Source: Pelagicoccus sp. SDUM812005 (GTDB lineage: Bacteria; Verrucomicrobiota; Verrucomicrobiia; Opitutales; Opitutaceae). From it: a DNA stretch of 64,000 nt. The notes under the pieces were generated by a model. That model ran no database searches. It was not told the origin of the DNA and saw nothing but the letters and a program-made list of their open reading frames with translations. Positions 36,430 to 44,798 of the stretch are shown here, piece by piece. The DNA is taken from NCBI RefSeq assembly GCF_031127875.1, contig NZ_JARXIA010000001.1:124001-188000 (forward strand), in the 5' to 3' direction. Position numbers and translations under genes: made by a program. Each line of letters begins with the position of its first letter. The stretch's first letter is position 1.

Positions 36430-37638
36430 ATGTGTTCATTGTTTGCTAAGGTGTTTGTTTGGCTTTTTGCGAGCTTCGCTTGCTTCGCATCGGGGCAAAC
36501 TGGATCCTGGGAAAGTACCCTTGATGGAATTTCCGAGCCTCTGGTAGTGAAGGTCGAAGGTGCTGGGTATGTTAAGACAGCAATCGTTCTGGAAAACTTA
36601 CCTCATCTGCCTGTGAGCAAGGTTCGGTCGACGCGAGCCAAAGTGCTGCTTCGCAGCAAGGGGTTCAGGATCGTATCGATCGATTATGGAGAAAGTGTAG
36701 CGGCTACCTTTCCGGCGATTTGCAATGATATCTATCAACTTCGATCTGATATTTTGCAGGGAAAGCTCTTGCGGGATTTGGGGTTGGACTGGGATCAGGC
36801 GCGGGTTTTTATCCTACCGGAAGGGCAAGTCGTCGAAACCGATGTGCTTCACTATGAGGACGGCGATCGGAATCTATATTTGGACATAACCTACCCGCTT
36901 ATTGAAGAGGAGGGGGCGCGAGTGCCCTGTTTACTTGAGTTCTCCTGCGACAACAGGGAGCGGATGGGAAACTTTTCACTGGTCGCTTGTCGCGATACGT
37001 TGTTGGAAGGCTTAGCTTTTGCTGGATATGCCACGGCGATGGCAGATCACCCGGTTGCTCCACCTTACAAAGGCTTGGATTCGATGCCCGATAGCGCTTA
37101 CAAGGTTAAATCTGCTGTTCGAACTCTACGAGCAGAGGGAAAATGGATAGGGCTGAGTGGTGAGATTGCCGCCATTGGGTTTTCGCGAGGAAGTGGAATG
37201 GCCCTTTTGTTGGCTACGACGGAAGGAATCGAGTCCTTCGAGAAAAAAGGTTTCTGCTTAGGGGAGGAGAGCTCTATACAGGCAGCAGTTGTGCTTTCCG
37301 GGCGTTTTAGTTACTTGGAATTGCTGGATGGGGACCCCATGTTACTTCGCTATAAAAAAGCTTGGGGTTCATCGCCTGCGGCCCATGGAGTATGGAAAGC
37401 TCATGGGGCGCTCGATTATTTGAAAATTCCGACGATTCCCTTGTTTCTAAGCATTAATTCTGGAGAAGGACGTGATGCTCAGCATCAGATGAAAATATTG
37501 AGAGCTCGTTTGGGCGATATCGGCAGTGAGTATGTGTATTTGGAAGACGGAGACGGGATGGGGCACAAAGTTCCGATCAGTTCTGGGGTGCTTGAGCGAA
37601 TAGAGGCCTATTTGGATACAAGATTGAAGCTGCCCTAA
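36430..37638 (+). CDS. Secreted alpha/beta-hydrolase (acetylxylan-esterase/dienelactone-hydrolase type)
   Basis: A protein of about 402 residues with a signal peptide (MCSLFAKVFVWLFASFACFASG). The first 150 residues form an unrecognised beta-rich region. The rest is an alpha/beta hydrolase with nucleophile elbow GFSRGSG (about residues 254-260), an acid in the region of FLSINSGEGRDAQ and a late His in GDGMGHKVP. A carbohydrate esterase role (removing acetyl or methyl groups from a pectic glycan) fits the neighbourhood but is inference. The ATG at 36430 is preferred; GTG at 36415 is in frame. GC content is clearly lower than in the housekeeping genes to the left. Confidence 0.68.
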   Translation: MCSLFAKVFVWLFASFACFASGQTGSWESTLDGISEPLVVKVEGAGYVKTAIVLENLPHLPVSKVRSTRAKVLLRSKGFRIVSIDYGESVAATFPAICNDIYQLRSDILQGKLLRDLGLDWDQARVFILPEGQVVETDVLHYEDGDRNLYLDITYPLIEEEGARVPCLLEFSCDNRERMGNFSLVACRDTLLEGLAFAGYATAMADHPVAPPYKGLDSMPDSAYKVKSAVRTLRAEGKWIGLSGEIAAIGFSRGSGMALLLATTEGIESFEKKGFCLGEESSIQAAVVLSGRFSYLELLDGDPMLLRYKKAWGSSPAAHGVWKAHGALDYLKIPTIPLFLSINSGEGRDAQHQMKILRARLGDIGSEYVYLEDGDGMGHKVPISSGVLERIEAYLDTRLKLP

Positions 37639-37778
37639 CAGTTTGGTGGGGTATCGTGTTTTTCAAGGACGGTTGCCTGAGAGGGATACTGATTGAGGTT
37701 CCCTCCGTTGCATCTCTATTATCTGAATCTCTGTTTGTGTTGTTGTTGAGAGAGTGCTTTACCATCGCACTTGTTTTG

Positions 37779-37802
37779 CTAGGGATTCGCTTTAGCGAAT
37801 CC
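37779..37802. other. Hairpin between convergent genes
   Basis: A 10-bp perfect inverted repeat with TTTA loop (AGGGATTCGC / GCGAATCCCT) lies between the convergent hydrolase and small secreted-protein genes. Neither side has a T-tract, so it is not a classical terminator, although it may still slow polymerase. Confidence 0.45.
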
Positions 37803-37824
37803 CTGTAGCCTGAATCTAATCAAG

Positions 37825-38415
37825 CTATTTTAGCTGTGCGTTTAGTTTGTTGAGAAAACCGTGAATAAGGCTACCTTTGATCTTTAGTTCTGTTTCTCCG
37901 ATTTTGTTAAAAACCTTTAGCTCGAGTCCCTTGAACTCGTGTTTCTCGAGGAGAGGAAGTGACACTTTGACGGTCGACATCTGTGTGATCGCATCTTGGC
38001 CTGGGTTTGGAGTTGGAGGCGCAATTTCTACATAAAGAGGGAGCCCGTCAGCTTGTGCCTTCGAGTAGTCCATCGAATCGCTATCGTACTCTGTGAAGGA
38101 GAGATGAGTTTTGGTTACGATGATTTGAACCGCGAGGACCTTTTTGTCGCGGACTGCAGCTCGGAGGTAGTAGCGTTGTGTTTCGCGTATGGGATCTTCT
38201 TCGATAGGAGATTCTATGAGCAAAAGATTGTTTGTCTTGTCTTTGATTACTCTTGTTTCGAATCCATAGGAGCGAGCTTCTCTCTTGTGCATTTTCAGCT
38301 CTTTTGGCGTGAGACCTGATGGATCTTCGTCTTTGGCAGATAGTTGGGTGGTCGTTGCAAGGATGAAGCAATTCGCAGCGAGAATGAATTTTAGGATTTT
38401 GGGCATGTTTTTCAT
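37825..38415 (-). CDS. Secreted hypothetical protein at operon end
   Basis: A 196-residue protein with a typical signal peptide (KILKFILAANCFILATTTQLSA, cleavage near residue 27). The mature part alternates charged beta-like segments without a recognised motif. Its ATG lies one base after the stop of the acetylesterase-pectate lyase gene, so it is translated from the same minus-strand operon. Function unknown; a periplasmic accessory of the glycan system is the simplest guess. Confidence 0.7.
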   Translation of the reverse strand: MKNMPKILKFILAANCFILATTTQLSAKDEDPSGLTPKELKMHKREARSYGFETRVIKDKTNNLLLIESPIEEDPIRETQRYYLRAAVRDKKVLAVQIIVTKTHLSFTEYDSDSMDYSKAQADGLPLYVEIAPPTPNPGQDAITQMSTVKVSLPLLEKHEFKGLELKVFNKIGETELKIKGSLIHGFLNKLNAQLK

Positions 38416-38416
38416 G

Positions 38417-41400
38417 TTATTTTTGAGTTTGATCGTTTAGATAGATTTCTAGGTTAGTGTATCCACTGCCTTGTGGTTCGAGTAGGTGTCCGTCGGGGGT
38501 GTAGGGATCGAGTCCGTTTTCTATCTCCCAGTGGTTGGGCATGCCGTCTCGATCTGTGTCCCAATCCCTAGGGCGATGAATTTCGGGATAGTCTTCCCAT
38601 CCTCCAACGTCCTCCTGAGAGTCGGGGAGCCCGGGATCGCCGCTTTTGCTTCCTCGGTAGGTGAACGTCCCGCTACGCGTTTCACGGATGATCCGTTGGT
38701 CGTGCTCGTCGAGTTGGGGAAGGTTGCAGCCGACGTCGGCGAGTACGTTTCCGTAGGCTTCGGCGGCGTTTTGCGTTTCCACGTAAGCGGGAAAGAAGGG
38801 CTTATCTGAAAGGTAGTTGCGTTGCGGCTCGTATTCTTTTGTCAGGATACCTTTTCGGTTTTTAGGGGCTTTGACGTATCCTTCCATAATGTTTCCTTCT
38901 ACGAAGTAGTCTTGTGAACCGAAGGCGGCGACTAGGTCGCGTTGTGGTTTGAGCAAGTGGAAAACTCTAGATGCGGGACCGGGCTTGTAGTAGTTATTTA
39001 CATACTGGACTTGTTTCGCGCCACCGTCGGTGGTGCGACCGCCCCAGTTGTAGACGACGTTATTGCGAATATCCAGGCGCCCCGCGTGACGGCTAGCTTG
39101 GTCGAGTGCTCCAGCTAGGCTCCAGTTGCGTCCTTCGTTGTGGGCAAGAAGGTTATGGTGGAAGCTGCCGATGTCGCCGCCGATGCTGGCTGCGTAGCCG
39201 TGCTTTTTACCTGCTGCGTATTTCTTGTGTCCGGCGATGTTGAGCGCCTCGGAAATGAGCGTGCGTTGGAGGGTGATATTGCGGGCCCCTCTCGAACTGA
39301 AGGCTTCGTCTTGGGTCCAGCTAATGGAGCAATGGTCGATGATGCTGTGGTCGCTGCTGGCCATCCCCATGCCGTCCATGGTCATGCCGCTTGCGTCGCC
39401 GGGACGCACTCGTAGGTATCGAAGCACTACGTCGTTCGTTCCTAGTAGGCCGAGGTTGTAGTGCGATATGCAAATACCTTTTCCGGGGGAAGTTTGTCCC
39501 GCGATGGTGATGAACGGATTTCGAATGGTCAGCTTACTTTTGAGTTCGATGCGGCCCGATACGTCGAAAACGACGGTACGTGGTCCGGATGCTTCGATGG
39601 CGGCCCGCAAGCTGCCTTCTCCGCTGTCGTTGAGGTTGGTTACGTGGAACACCTTGCCGCCTCGCCCGCCGCGAGCGTATCGTCCGTAACCTTCCGCTCC
39701 GGGGAATGCGAGTTGGCGCGGCGCGAAAGTCCAGACTTCTCCGCGAGTGATAATTCCATCTTCGGATACGCTATCTACGCGCCAAGCATAGTGTCGCAGG
39801 CTGTTGGACTCTGGCAGTTCGACGGTATAGCTGCTTTCAGCGGTTTGGCCTAGGTAGGATCGAGAGCTGCGGCCCGCCTGGCTGACGAGTTTGTAGGCTT
39901 CCTGGCGGGAATCGGACTCATAGAGGTAAACATGGAAGGATATGGAATGGGGGGCGGCTTGCCAGTGCAGGGTGATCGACTTTGCATCCAGGTCGGCATG
40001 TATGTCGCCATCGGACGGATATGGATTGCTCGCTCGCGTCTGGGGATTGGGAACGTCGATCGCGAACGCGTTTAGCATGACGCCTTTATCGGCGTTGGTA
40101 TCGGTGGGCGTGAAAACGAGTTCGATTGGATCGTTGTTGGTTATATCGAATTCGTAGTAGAAAGTAGAGGAATCCTCGTCCTTCTCAGCTTGAAGGCTTG
40201 GGCTGACTTTGCCTACGGCCCGGCCGTCGTGGCTGATCGTAAGTTCAGCGTAGGAGTCGCTTCCGGGAGCGTTATGGTAGGTCGCGATAGAGTGCCGCCC
40301 GTTTGGCAGTCCGGAGATTGATAGCTTTAGTGGATCGCCCTTCGCTGAGGCGACGCCATCGCTTACGAGTTGTGCTCCGGTGGCGAGCCCGGCCTTGTTC
40401 CAGTTCCCTTGCAGCGGAGACTGGCTGAGGGCACTGAGGCTTATGCTAAGACCTTCCGCGTCTAGGCGGGCGGAATTCGCATCGCTGACGTTCCATTCGG
40501 TCCAGTTTGCTTTTTGGTTATCGTTGCGGCCGTTTTCAGGGCTAAGGTCGAAACGCTTCGCTTTGAAGAATGGGGGAGCCAACGTGTAGAGCGATTTTTC
40601 GTCGGTGCGGAATGGGTAGAGCGGGAGTTCGTCACGAGTTTTCGGTGGGCTTGCTTTTTCGTCCCAAGCGTAGCGCGCATAGGTGGGAGTTGGGATACCG
40701 GGATGGCTGAGCTCGACGTATCCGTCTTTCCATGTCGCTTTGGCCGTTCTATATAGGCAATCTGGTCCGGCGATTTCAAAGGAGCCCAGTTCGCCCGGTT
40801 CGATGGTGCGCGAGGCCTCGAGAGCTTTTGAGAATTCAAGAACAAGTGTGTTTTTGGCTCCCTTACGAACTGATTGTAGCGTTGGCATCACCTGGGTGAA
40901 TTGGGCGAGGTGGTAGGTGTCCGAGAGGGCTTGTTTTGCGAATCGCAGTCCGACGTCTCTTTTGTTGATCGGATGGATGTCGCGAACGTTTCGCACGAGG
41001 TCGATGGTTGGGATGATTCCGGTGTTCTTGGTGGTGTATGTTACTGACAATTGGGCCTCCCAGAAAAGGGGTAGGGCATCCAGGGTTAGCGACTTGTGGC
41101 CGATCCATTCGGAGTAGGTGAAGGGGGCAAGTTGGGCGAAGTAGAAGGGTGCTTCGAGGGCGGACCACCTTTTTCGCCAGGCCTCGATGAGGCTTTGCAT
41201 CTTCAGGGCGTAGATGGAGGAGTCGCCGTGCATGAGGTTGGACTCGCCTTGGTACCACAGGAAGCCGCGTAGTGTGTAGGGCGCCAAGGGCTCGATCATG
41301 CTTTGGTAAAGTTCGGTGGCTTGTACCCCGTCGATCCAGGAGAAGTAGGGGCGTTGCAGCAGCGGTTCTAACTGGGGGTGGGCGCGAAATGCGGACTCGG

Positions 41401-42100
41401 GCATCCAGGCCTCGATCATAGTACCGCCGAAGGCGGAATGTATCAGTCCGATGGGTACGTCGAGTTCCTCCAGGAGTTTTTGTCCGAAGTGGAAACCGGC
41501 AGCGGAGAATTGCATGGGGTCGAGAATCTTAGGGGAGCAGGGGACCCAGTTGGATTCGAGTTCGGGGTTGGAGATCTTGACGTTGTTGGGAACGCGGAAA
41601 AGCCGCAGGCTTGGCAGGTCGCCTTCGGCGAGAACCTCAGGGTAGCCGAGGCTGGGCTTTTGTCCTCTCTTCTCGCCTAGAGGTTTGTCCATGTTGGACT
41701 GGCCGGAGAGTAGCCAAACTTCACCTACGAGCACGTCCTCGAAACGGATCGTGTTCTCGCCGCTGATGGTAAGCGTGCGGGGCTCGAAACTGGCTGCCAA
41801 GGCAGGGAGCTTGAGCTTCCAATCGCCGGTGGCGCTTGCGGTGGCCTTCGCTTCTTTGTCGGCGAAGGTGACCGTGACTGCTTCGTGCGGGGCGGCGGTT
41901 CCCCAGATGGCGACGGGCTGGTCGCGTTGCAGGACCATGTGATCGCTGAAGATGGGCGGGCAATCGACGGCTGCGGATGCGAGCGTAGAGAGGAGTGCGG
42001 TTGCAAGCGTCAGTAAGGTCTGGATACCGTGGCAGGGCCTTGCGAGAAACGTCTGCTGACGAGCTGAGCGGCTTTGGGGATTCTGGAAAGGCGGGAGCAT
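38417..42100 (-). CDS. Fusion: sialate O-acetylesterase-like SGNH esterase + CBM-like/FN3-like + PL1 pectate lyase
   Basis: A 1227-residue exported enzyme. After a signal peptide (to about residue 43) comes a SASA-type esterase: nucleophile Ser135 in GQSNM, oxyanion WYQGESN near 240, and DIHPINKRD with the catalytic Asp/His near 330. A carbohydrate-binding-like sandwich (about 530-700) and an FN3-like segment (about 710-790) lead to a right-handed beta-helix pectate lyase from about residue 796 (FPGAEGYGRYARGGRGG, TVVFDVSGRIEL, ITIAGQTSPGKGI, DHCSISWTQDE). The C-terminus has a calcium-type repeat (DWDTDRDGMPNHWE). One chain could deacetylate and cut pectin. The ATG at 42100 shares a base with the stop of the upstream GH2 gene; the frame stays open further left only through that gene. 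Confidence 0.85.
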   Translation of the reverse strand: MLPPFQNPQSRSARQQTFLARPCHGIQTLLTLATALLSTLASAAVDCPPIFSDHMVLQRDQPVAIWGTAAPHEAVTVTFADKEAKATASATGDWKLKLPALAASFEPRTLTISGENTIRFEDVLVGEVWLLSGQSNMDKPLGEKRGQKPSLGYPEVLAEGDLPSLRLFRVPNNVKISNPELESNWVPCSPKILDPMQFSAAGFHFGQKLLEELDVPIGLIHSAFGGTMIEAWMPESAFRAHPQLEPLLQRPYFSWIDGVQATELYQSMIEPLAPYTLRGFLWYQGESNLMHGDSSIYALKMQSLIEAWRKRWSALEAPFYFAQLAPFTYSEWIGHKSLTLDALPLFWEAQLSVTYTTKNTGIIPTIDLVRNVRDIHPINKRDVGLRFAKQALSDTYHLAQFTQVMPTLQSVRKGAKNTLVLEFSKALEASRTIEPGELGSFEIAGPDCLYRTAKATWKDGYVELSHPGIPTPTYARYAWDEKASPPKTRDELPLYPFRTDEKSLYTLAPPFFKAKRFDLSPENGRNDNQKANWTEWNVSDANSARLDAEGLSISLSALSQSPLQGNWNKAGLATGAQLVSDGVASAKGDPLKLSISGLPNGRHSIATYHNAPGSDSYAELTISHDGRAVGKVSPSLQAEKDEDSSTFYYEFDITNNDPIELVFTPTDTNADKGVMLNAFAIDVPNPQTRASNPYPSDGDIHADLDAKSITLHWQAAPHSISFHVYLYESDSRQEAYKLVSQAGRSSRSYLGQTAESSYTVELPESNSLRHYAWRVDSVSEDGIITRGEVWTFAPRQLAFPGAEGYGRYARGGRGGKVFHVTNLNDSGEGSLRAAIEASGPRTVVFDVSGRIELKSKLTIRNPFITIAGQTSPGKGICISHYNLGLLGTNDVVLRYLRVRPGDASGMTMDGMGMASSDHSIIDHCSISWTQDEAFSSRGARNITLQRTLISEALNIAGHKKYAAGKKHGYAASIGGDIGSFHHNLLAHNEGRNWSLAGALDQASRHAGRLDIRNNVVYNWGGRTTDGGAKQVQYVNNYYKPGPASRVFHLLKPQRDLVAAFGSQDYFVEGNIMEGYVKAPKNRKGILTKEYEPQRNYLSDKPFFPAYVETQNAAEAYGNVLADVGCNLPQLDEHDQRIIRETRSGTFTYRGSKSGDPGLPDSQEDVGGWEDYPEIHRPRDWDTDRDGMPNHWEIENGLDPYTPDGHLLEPQGSGYTNLEIYLNDQTQK

Positions 42101-44505
42101 CAGAGGTTGATTTGGGCGGATCCTAGGCCGTTTGCGGAGGCGGAGAGGGTGACGGGGGCGTCGCCGCTGATTTCCACGACTACGAGGGCGCGGCCTTGGT
42201 GGGTGGATCGAGGATTCGCCCCGTAGCGTTCGTTGCTGTCGAGAGCGCCGCTGCCGATGGCTAGGATGCGGGCGGGCCCCGTGAGGGTGTAGCTGATTGG
42301 CGCGTCGTGGGCGGGATTCCAGAGTCCCTCCTGGTCGGCGATCTCGAGGTGAACGAAACGGAGGGAGTTGGGCGTTTTGCCGAGTAGGGGCTGCTCTGCC
42401 ATGAGGCTGAGCGTTTGTGGTGCCGCGGCGGTTTTTAGTTCGAAGCGTTCGACTTCGTTGCCGTTTTCGTCGAGGCCGATGGCGCTGAGGGTGCCTTTTT
42501 TGTAAGGAACTTCGAATACGGCTTTGAATTCCTGCTTTTCGCCGGTGGGACGGGTTCCGATGCGGTTTCCGTTGAGCTGGATGGCTACGCGGGGGTGGCG
42601 GGAATAGACTTCCACGGTGAGCTTGCTGCCAGGTTTGACGGTGGGCCAGGTCCAGGAAGCGAGCCGGGGCGAGCTGGCCCAATTGTGCTTGTTCCACGGC
42701 TTTCCGTCGGTGCTGGGCGGTTCGACTGCGGCGTAGAGCGTTTCGCCGCGATCCCAAACGATGTTTCGGTAGTGGGAGATGGGCTTTCGGGCGCCGGTGA
42801 TGTCGATGTCGCCGCAGGCGGCGCCGTGCCAAGGGAAGTGGCTGCCTTCCCAGTGGGGGCGGGCTTCTTGGTCGGGAGGGAAGACGCGTCCGATGCCCGC
42901 TTCGCCGAGGTAGTCGATGGCGCTCCAGACGAAGTCGCCGATGACGTAGCTGTTTTCGACGCTGGTTTTCCAGGATTTGAAAGCGTCGTCCAGGTAGCTT
43001 TCGGAAGCGTAAATGATCCGTTTGGGCAAGCGCTCGTGGTCAGCGGCGTGGCGGTCGATTTCGTAGTTGTATCCAACTACGTCGAGGTGGGAGAAGAGGC
43101 GGTCGAGCTTGGGCCAATCCTCGGGCTTGCCGAGACCGTTGATGCCGGCGGTCACGGGACGGGTCTTGTCGATGGCTTTGATGGTGGCCGCCATCTTTTC
43201 CGCGATTTCGATGCCGCTCTCCTTGCCGCGCTCGTAGACCTCGTTGCCGATGCTCCACATGATAACGCTGGGGTGGTTGCGGTCGCGGAGGATCATCGCT
43301 TCCAGGTCTTGTTGCCAGTTCGCGTCGAAAATCTCGCCGTAGTCGTGCTTGAGCTTCTTGCTCTTCCAGCCGTCGAAGGCTTCGTCGATCACGAGAAGCC
43401 CGTAGTGGTCGCAGGCGTCGAGGAAGGCAGTGGAAGGGAGGTTGTGGGCGGTGCGAACCGCGTTGAATCCAGCCTCTTTCAAGAGTCGCGCTTTCCTGTA
43501 TTCGGCATCGCGATACGCTGCGGCGCCGAGCGGGCCGTGGTCGTGATGCGCGTTGCCGCCGAAGAGTTCAAAGGATTGGCCGTTGAGCTGGAAGCCTTCG
43601 CTCGCCGAAAACTTGAGGGTGCGGATTCCGAAGCTCGTTTCCTGGCGGTCGGTGAGACGTCCGTCGACGAAGCTGCGGCTGACCAGGCGGTAGAGGTGCG
43701 GGGTGTCGGGACTCCAGAGGCGAGGATGGGGCACGCCGAGCTTGGGCGTGACGGTGAAGGACTTGCCCGCAGGAGCCTCGCCTGTTTCGGAATAATGGGC
43801 GATGGGCAGTCCATCCGGATCGATAATGGCGAGGTCGATCTGGATATCCGCGGCGGCGGCGCTTTGATTTCGGGCGGTGGCCGAAATGTCGACGGTGCCG
43901 AGCATGCCGTCTTCCGAGATGTACCATGTGGCAACGGATACCTCGCGCGGGTCGATGTGGATTGGATCAACTACGCGCAGGGATACGGGGCGGTAGAGGC
44001 CGGATCCGGTGTACCAACGCGAGTTTGGCTGGGCGGAGTTGTCGACGTGGACCTCTATCAGGTTGCTGGCGCCGAGCTCCACCTCTTCGGTAATGTCGAT
44101 CGAGAAGGGAGTGTAGCCGGATTCTGTGGTCCATTTTTGGGCGCCGTTTACGTAGACGGTCGCGTTGCGATAGACGCCTTCGAAGTCGAGAATGAGCTTC
44201 TGGTCGATCCAGCGTTTGGGGGCTGGGAGCTCGAGTCGGTAGCGACCCGAGCCGGTCGGAAAGAAACCGCCGCCTCCGGCGCTCGGCTCTGCGGCGGAAC
44301 GGACCAAATCTATGCTCCAGTCGTGCGGTACGCTGACCTCCTGCCAGCGCGGGGCGGCGCCCGGCTGGACCCGGGCGAATTCCCAGCCCTGCGTTAGTTC
44401 GACGGTTTCGCGGCCGGTGGCGAGAGGGAGGAGGGCCGCAGCCAGGAGTCCGTGGGCGAGAGCTTTGGCGGCGCGGAAGCCGGGGTTCAAGGGAAGTGGG
44501 TACAT
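42100..44505 (-). CDS. GH2 beta-galactosidase/glucuronidase-like enzyme (compact type)
   Basis: An 801-residue exported GH2 enzyme. A signal peptide (AHGLLAAALLPLATG) is followed by a sugar-binding sandwich (about 35-185), an immunoglobulin-like domain (about 190-290) and a TIM barrel from about 295 with FGGNAHHDHGPLG, AGFNAVRTAHNLPS, the acid/base Glu near residue 420 in MWSIGNEVYE and a nucleophile candidate in IIYASES near 495. A C-terminal DUF4982-like and Ig-like region follows. Relatives are beta-galactosidases or beta-glucuronidases; specificity is not visible. It is the first gene of the minus-strand operon, reading away from the shared control region at 44.5-44.8 kb. Confidence 0.87.
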   Translation of the reverse strand: MYPLPLNPGFRAAKALAHGLLAAALLPLATGRETVELTQGWEFARVQPGAAPRWQEVSVPHDWSIDLVRSAAEPSAGGGGFFPTGSGRYRLELPAPKRWIDQKLILDFEGVYRNATVYVNGAQKWTTESGYTPFSIDITEEVELGASNLIEVHVDNSAQPNSRWYTGSGLYRPVSLRVVDPIHIDPREVSVATWYISEDGMLGTVDISATARNQSAAAADIQIDLAIIDPDGLPIAHYSETGEAPAGKSFTVTPKLGVPHPRLWSPDTPHLYRLVSRSFVDGRLTDRQETSFGIRTLKFSASEGFQLNGQSFELFGGNAHHDHGPLGAAAYRDAEYRKARLLKEAGFNAVRTAHNLPSTAFLDACDHYGLLVIDEAFDGWKSKKLKHDYGEIFDANWQQDLEAMILRDRNHPSVIMWSIGNEVYERGKESGIEIAEKMAATIKAIDKTRPVTAGINGLGKPEDWPKLDRLFSHLDVVGYNYEIDRHAADHERLPKRIIYASESYLDDAFKSWKTSVENSYVIGDFVWSAIDYLGEAGIGRVFPPDQEARPHWEGSHFPWHGAACGDIDITGARKPISHYRNIVWDRGETLYAAVEPPSTDGKPWNKHNWASSPRLASWTWPTVKPGSKLTVEVYSRHPRVAIQLNGNRIGTRPTGEKQEFKAVFEVPYKKGTLSAIGLDENGNEVERFELKTAAAPQTLSLMAEQPLLGKTPNSLRFVHLEIADQEGLWNPAHDAPISYTLTGPARILAIGSGALDSNERYGANPRSTHQGRALVVVEISGDAPVTLSASANGLGSAQINL

Positions 44506-44553
44506 CGCTTCAGTTCGAATCGTTCAAGTGCTTGAGTTGGGGCGTTTCTATAA

Positions 44554-44696
44554 TGAAACAAAAGTATATTTCACTGAGGTACCTAGGCGTGCGAGGTTCG
44601 CCATAGATTGAGGTCTATAAGTGAGTAGGCGGGATTGCGTTTGACACAAGGATTTTATGAAACATAACGAAATATCAATTATTTCATGTGAAATAA
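44554..44696. promoter_or_regulatory. Divergent control region with palindromic operator
   Basis: The perfect palindrome TTATTTCA-tg-TGAAATAA (44679-44696) lies 38 nt downstream of TTGACA (44641-44646), the same layout as before the TonB receptor. Degenerate half-sites surround it: TGAAACAA (44554-44561) and TATTTCA (44567-44573). A CATAAC box (44663-44668) is a possible -10 at 16-bp spacing. The region lies between the two divergent enzyme operons and could control both. Confidence 0.6.
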
Positions 44697-44798
44697 AGAC
44701 CAGTCTTTAACCCCTTCAAGACCTTGATCCCTTCCTTTCGTAAACTCATTCTCCAGGCTATTGCAGGGCCGGGACGCCGTTCTACGGTGTCGCGTGGC

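Noticed and set aside
42101-42832. Extension of the esterase-pectate lyase frame upstream of 42100
   Set aside because: The added residues are Arg/His/Pro-rich and overlap the GH2 gene in another frame. The ATG at 42100 is coupled to the GH2 stop and precedes a signal peptide.
42595-44397. 600-codon open frame opposite the GH2 gene
   Set aside because: An antisense shadow of a GC-rich gene. No domain is visible and the opposite strand has full GH2 motifs.
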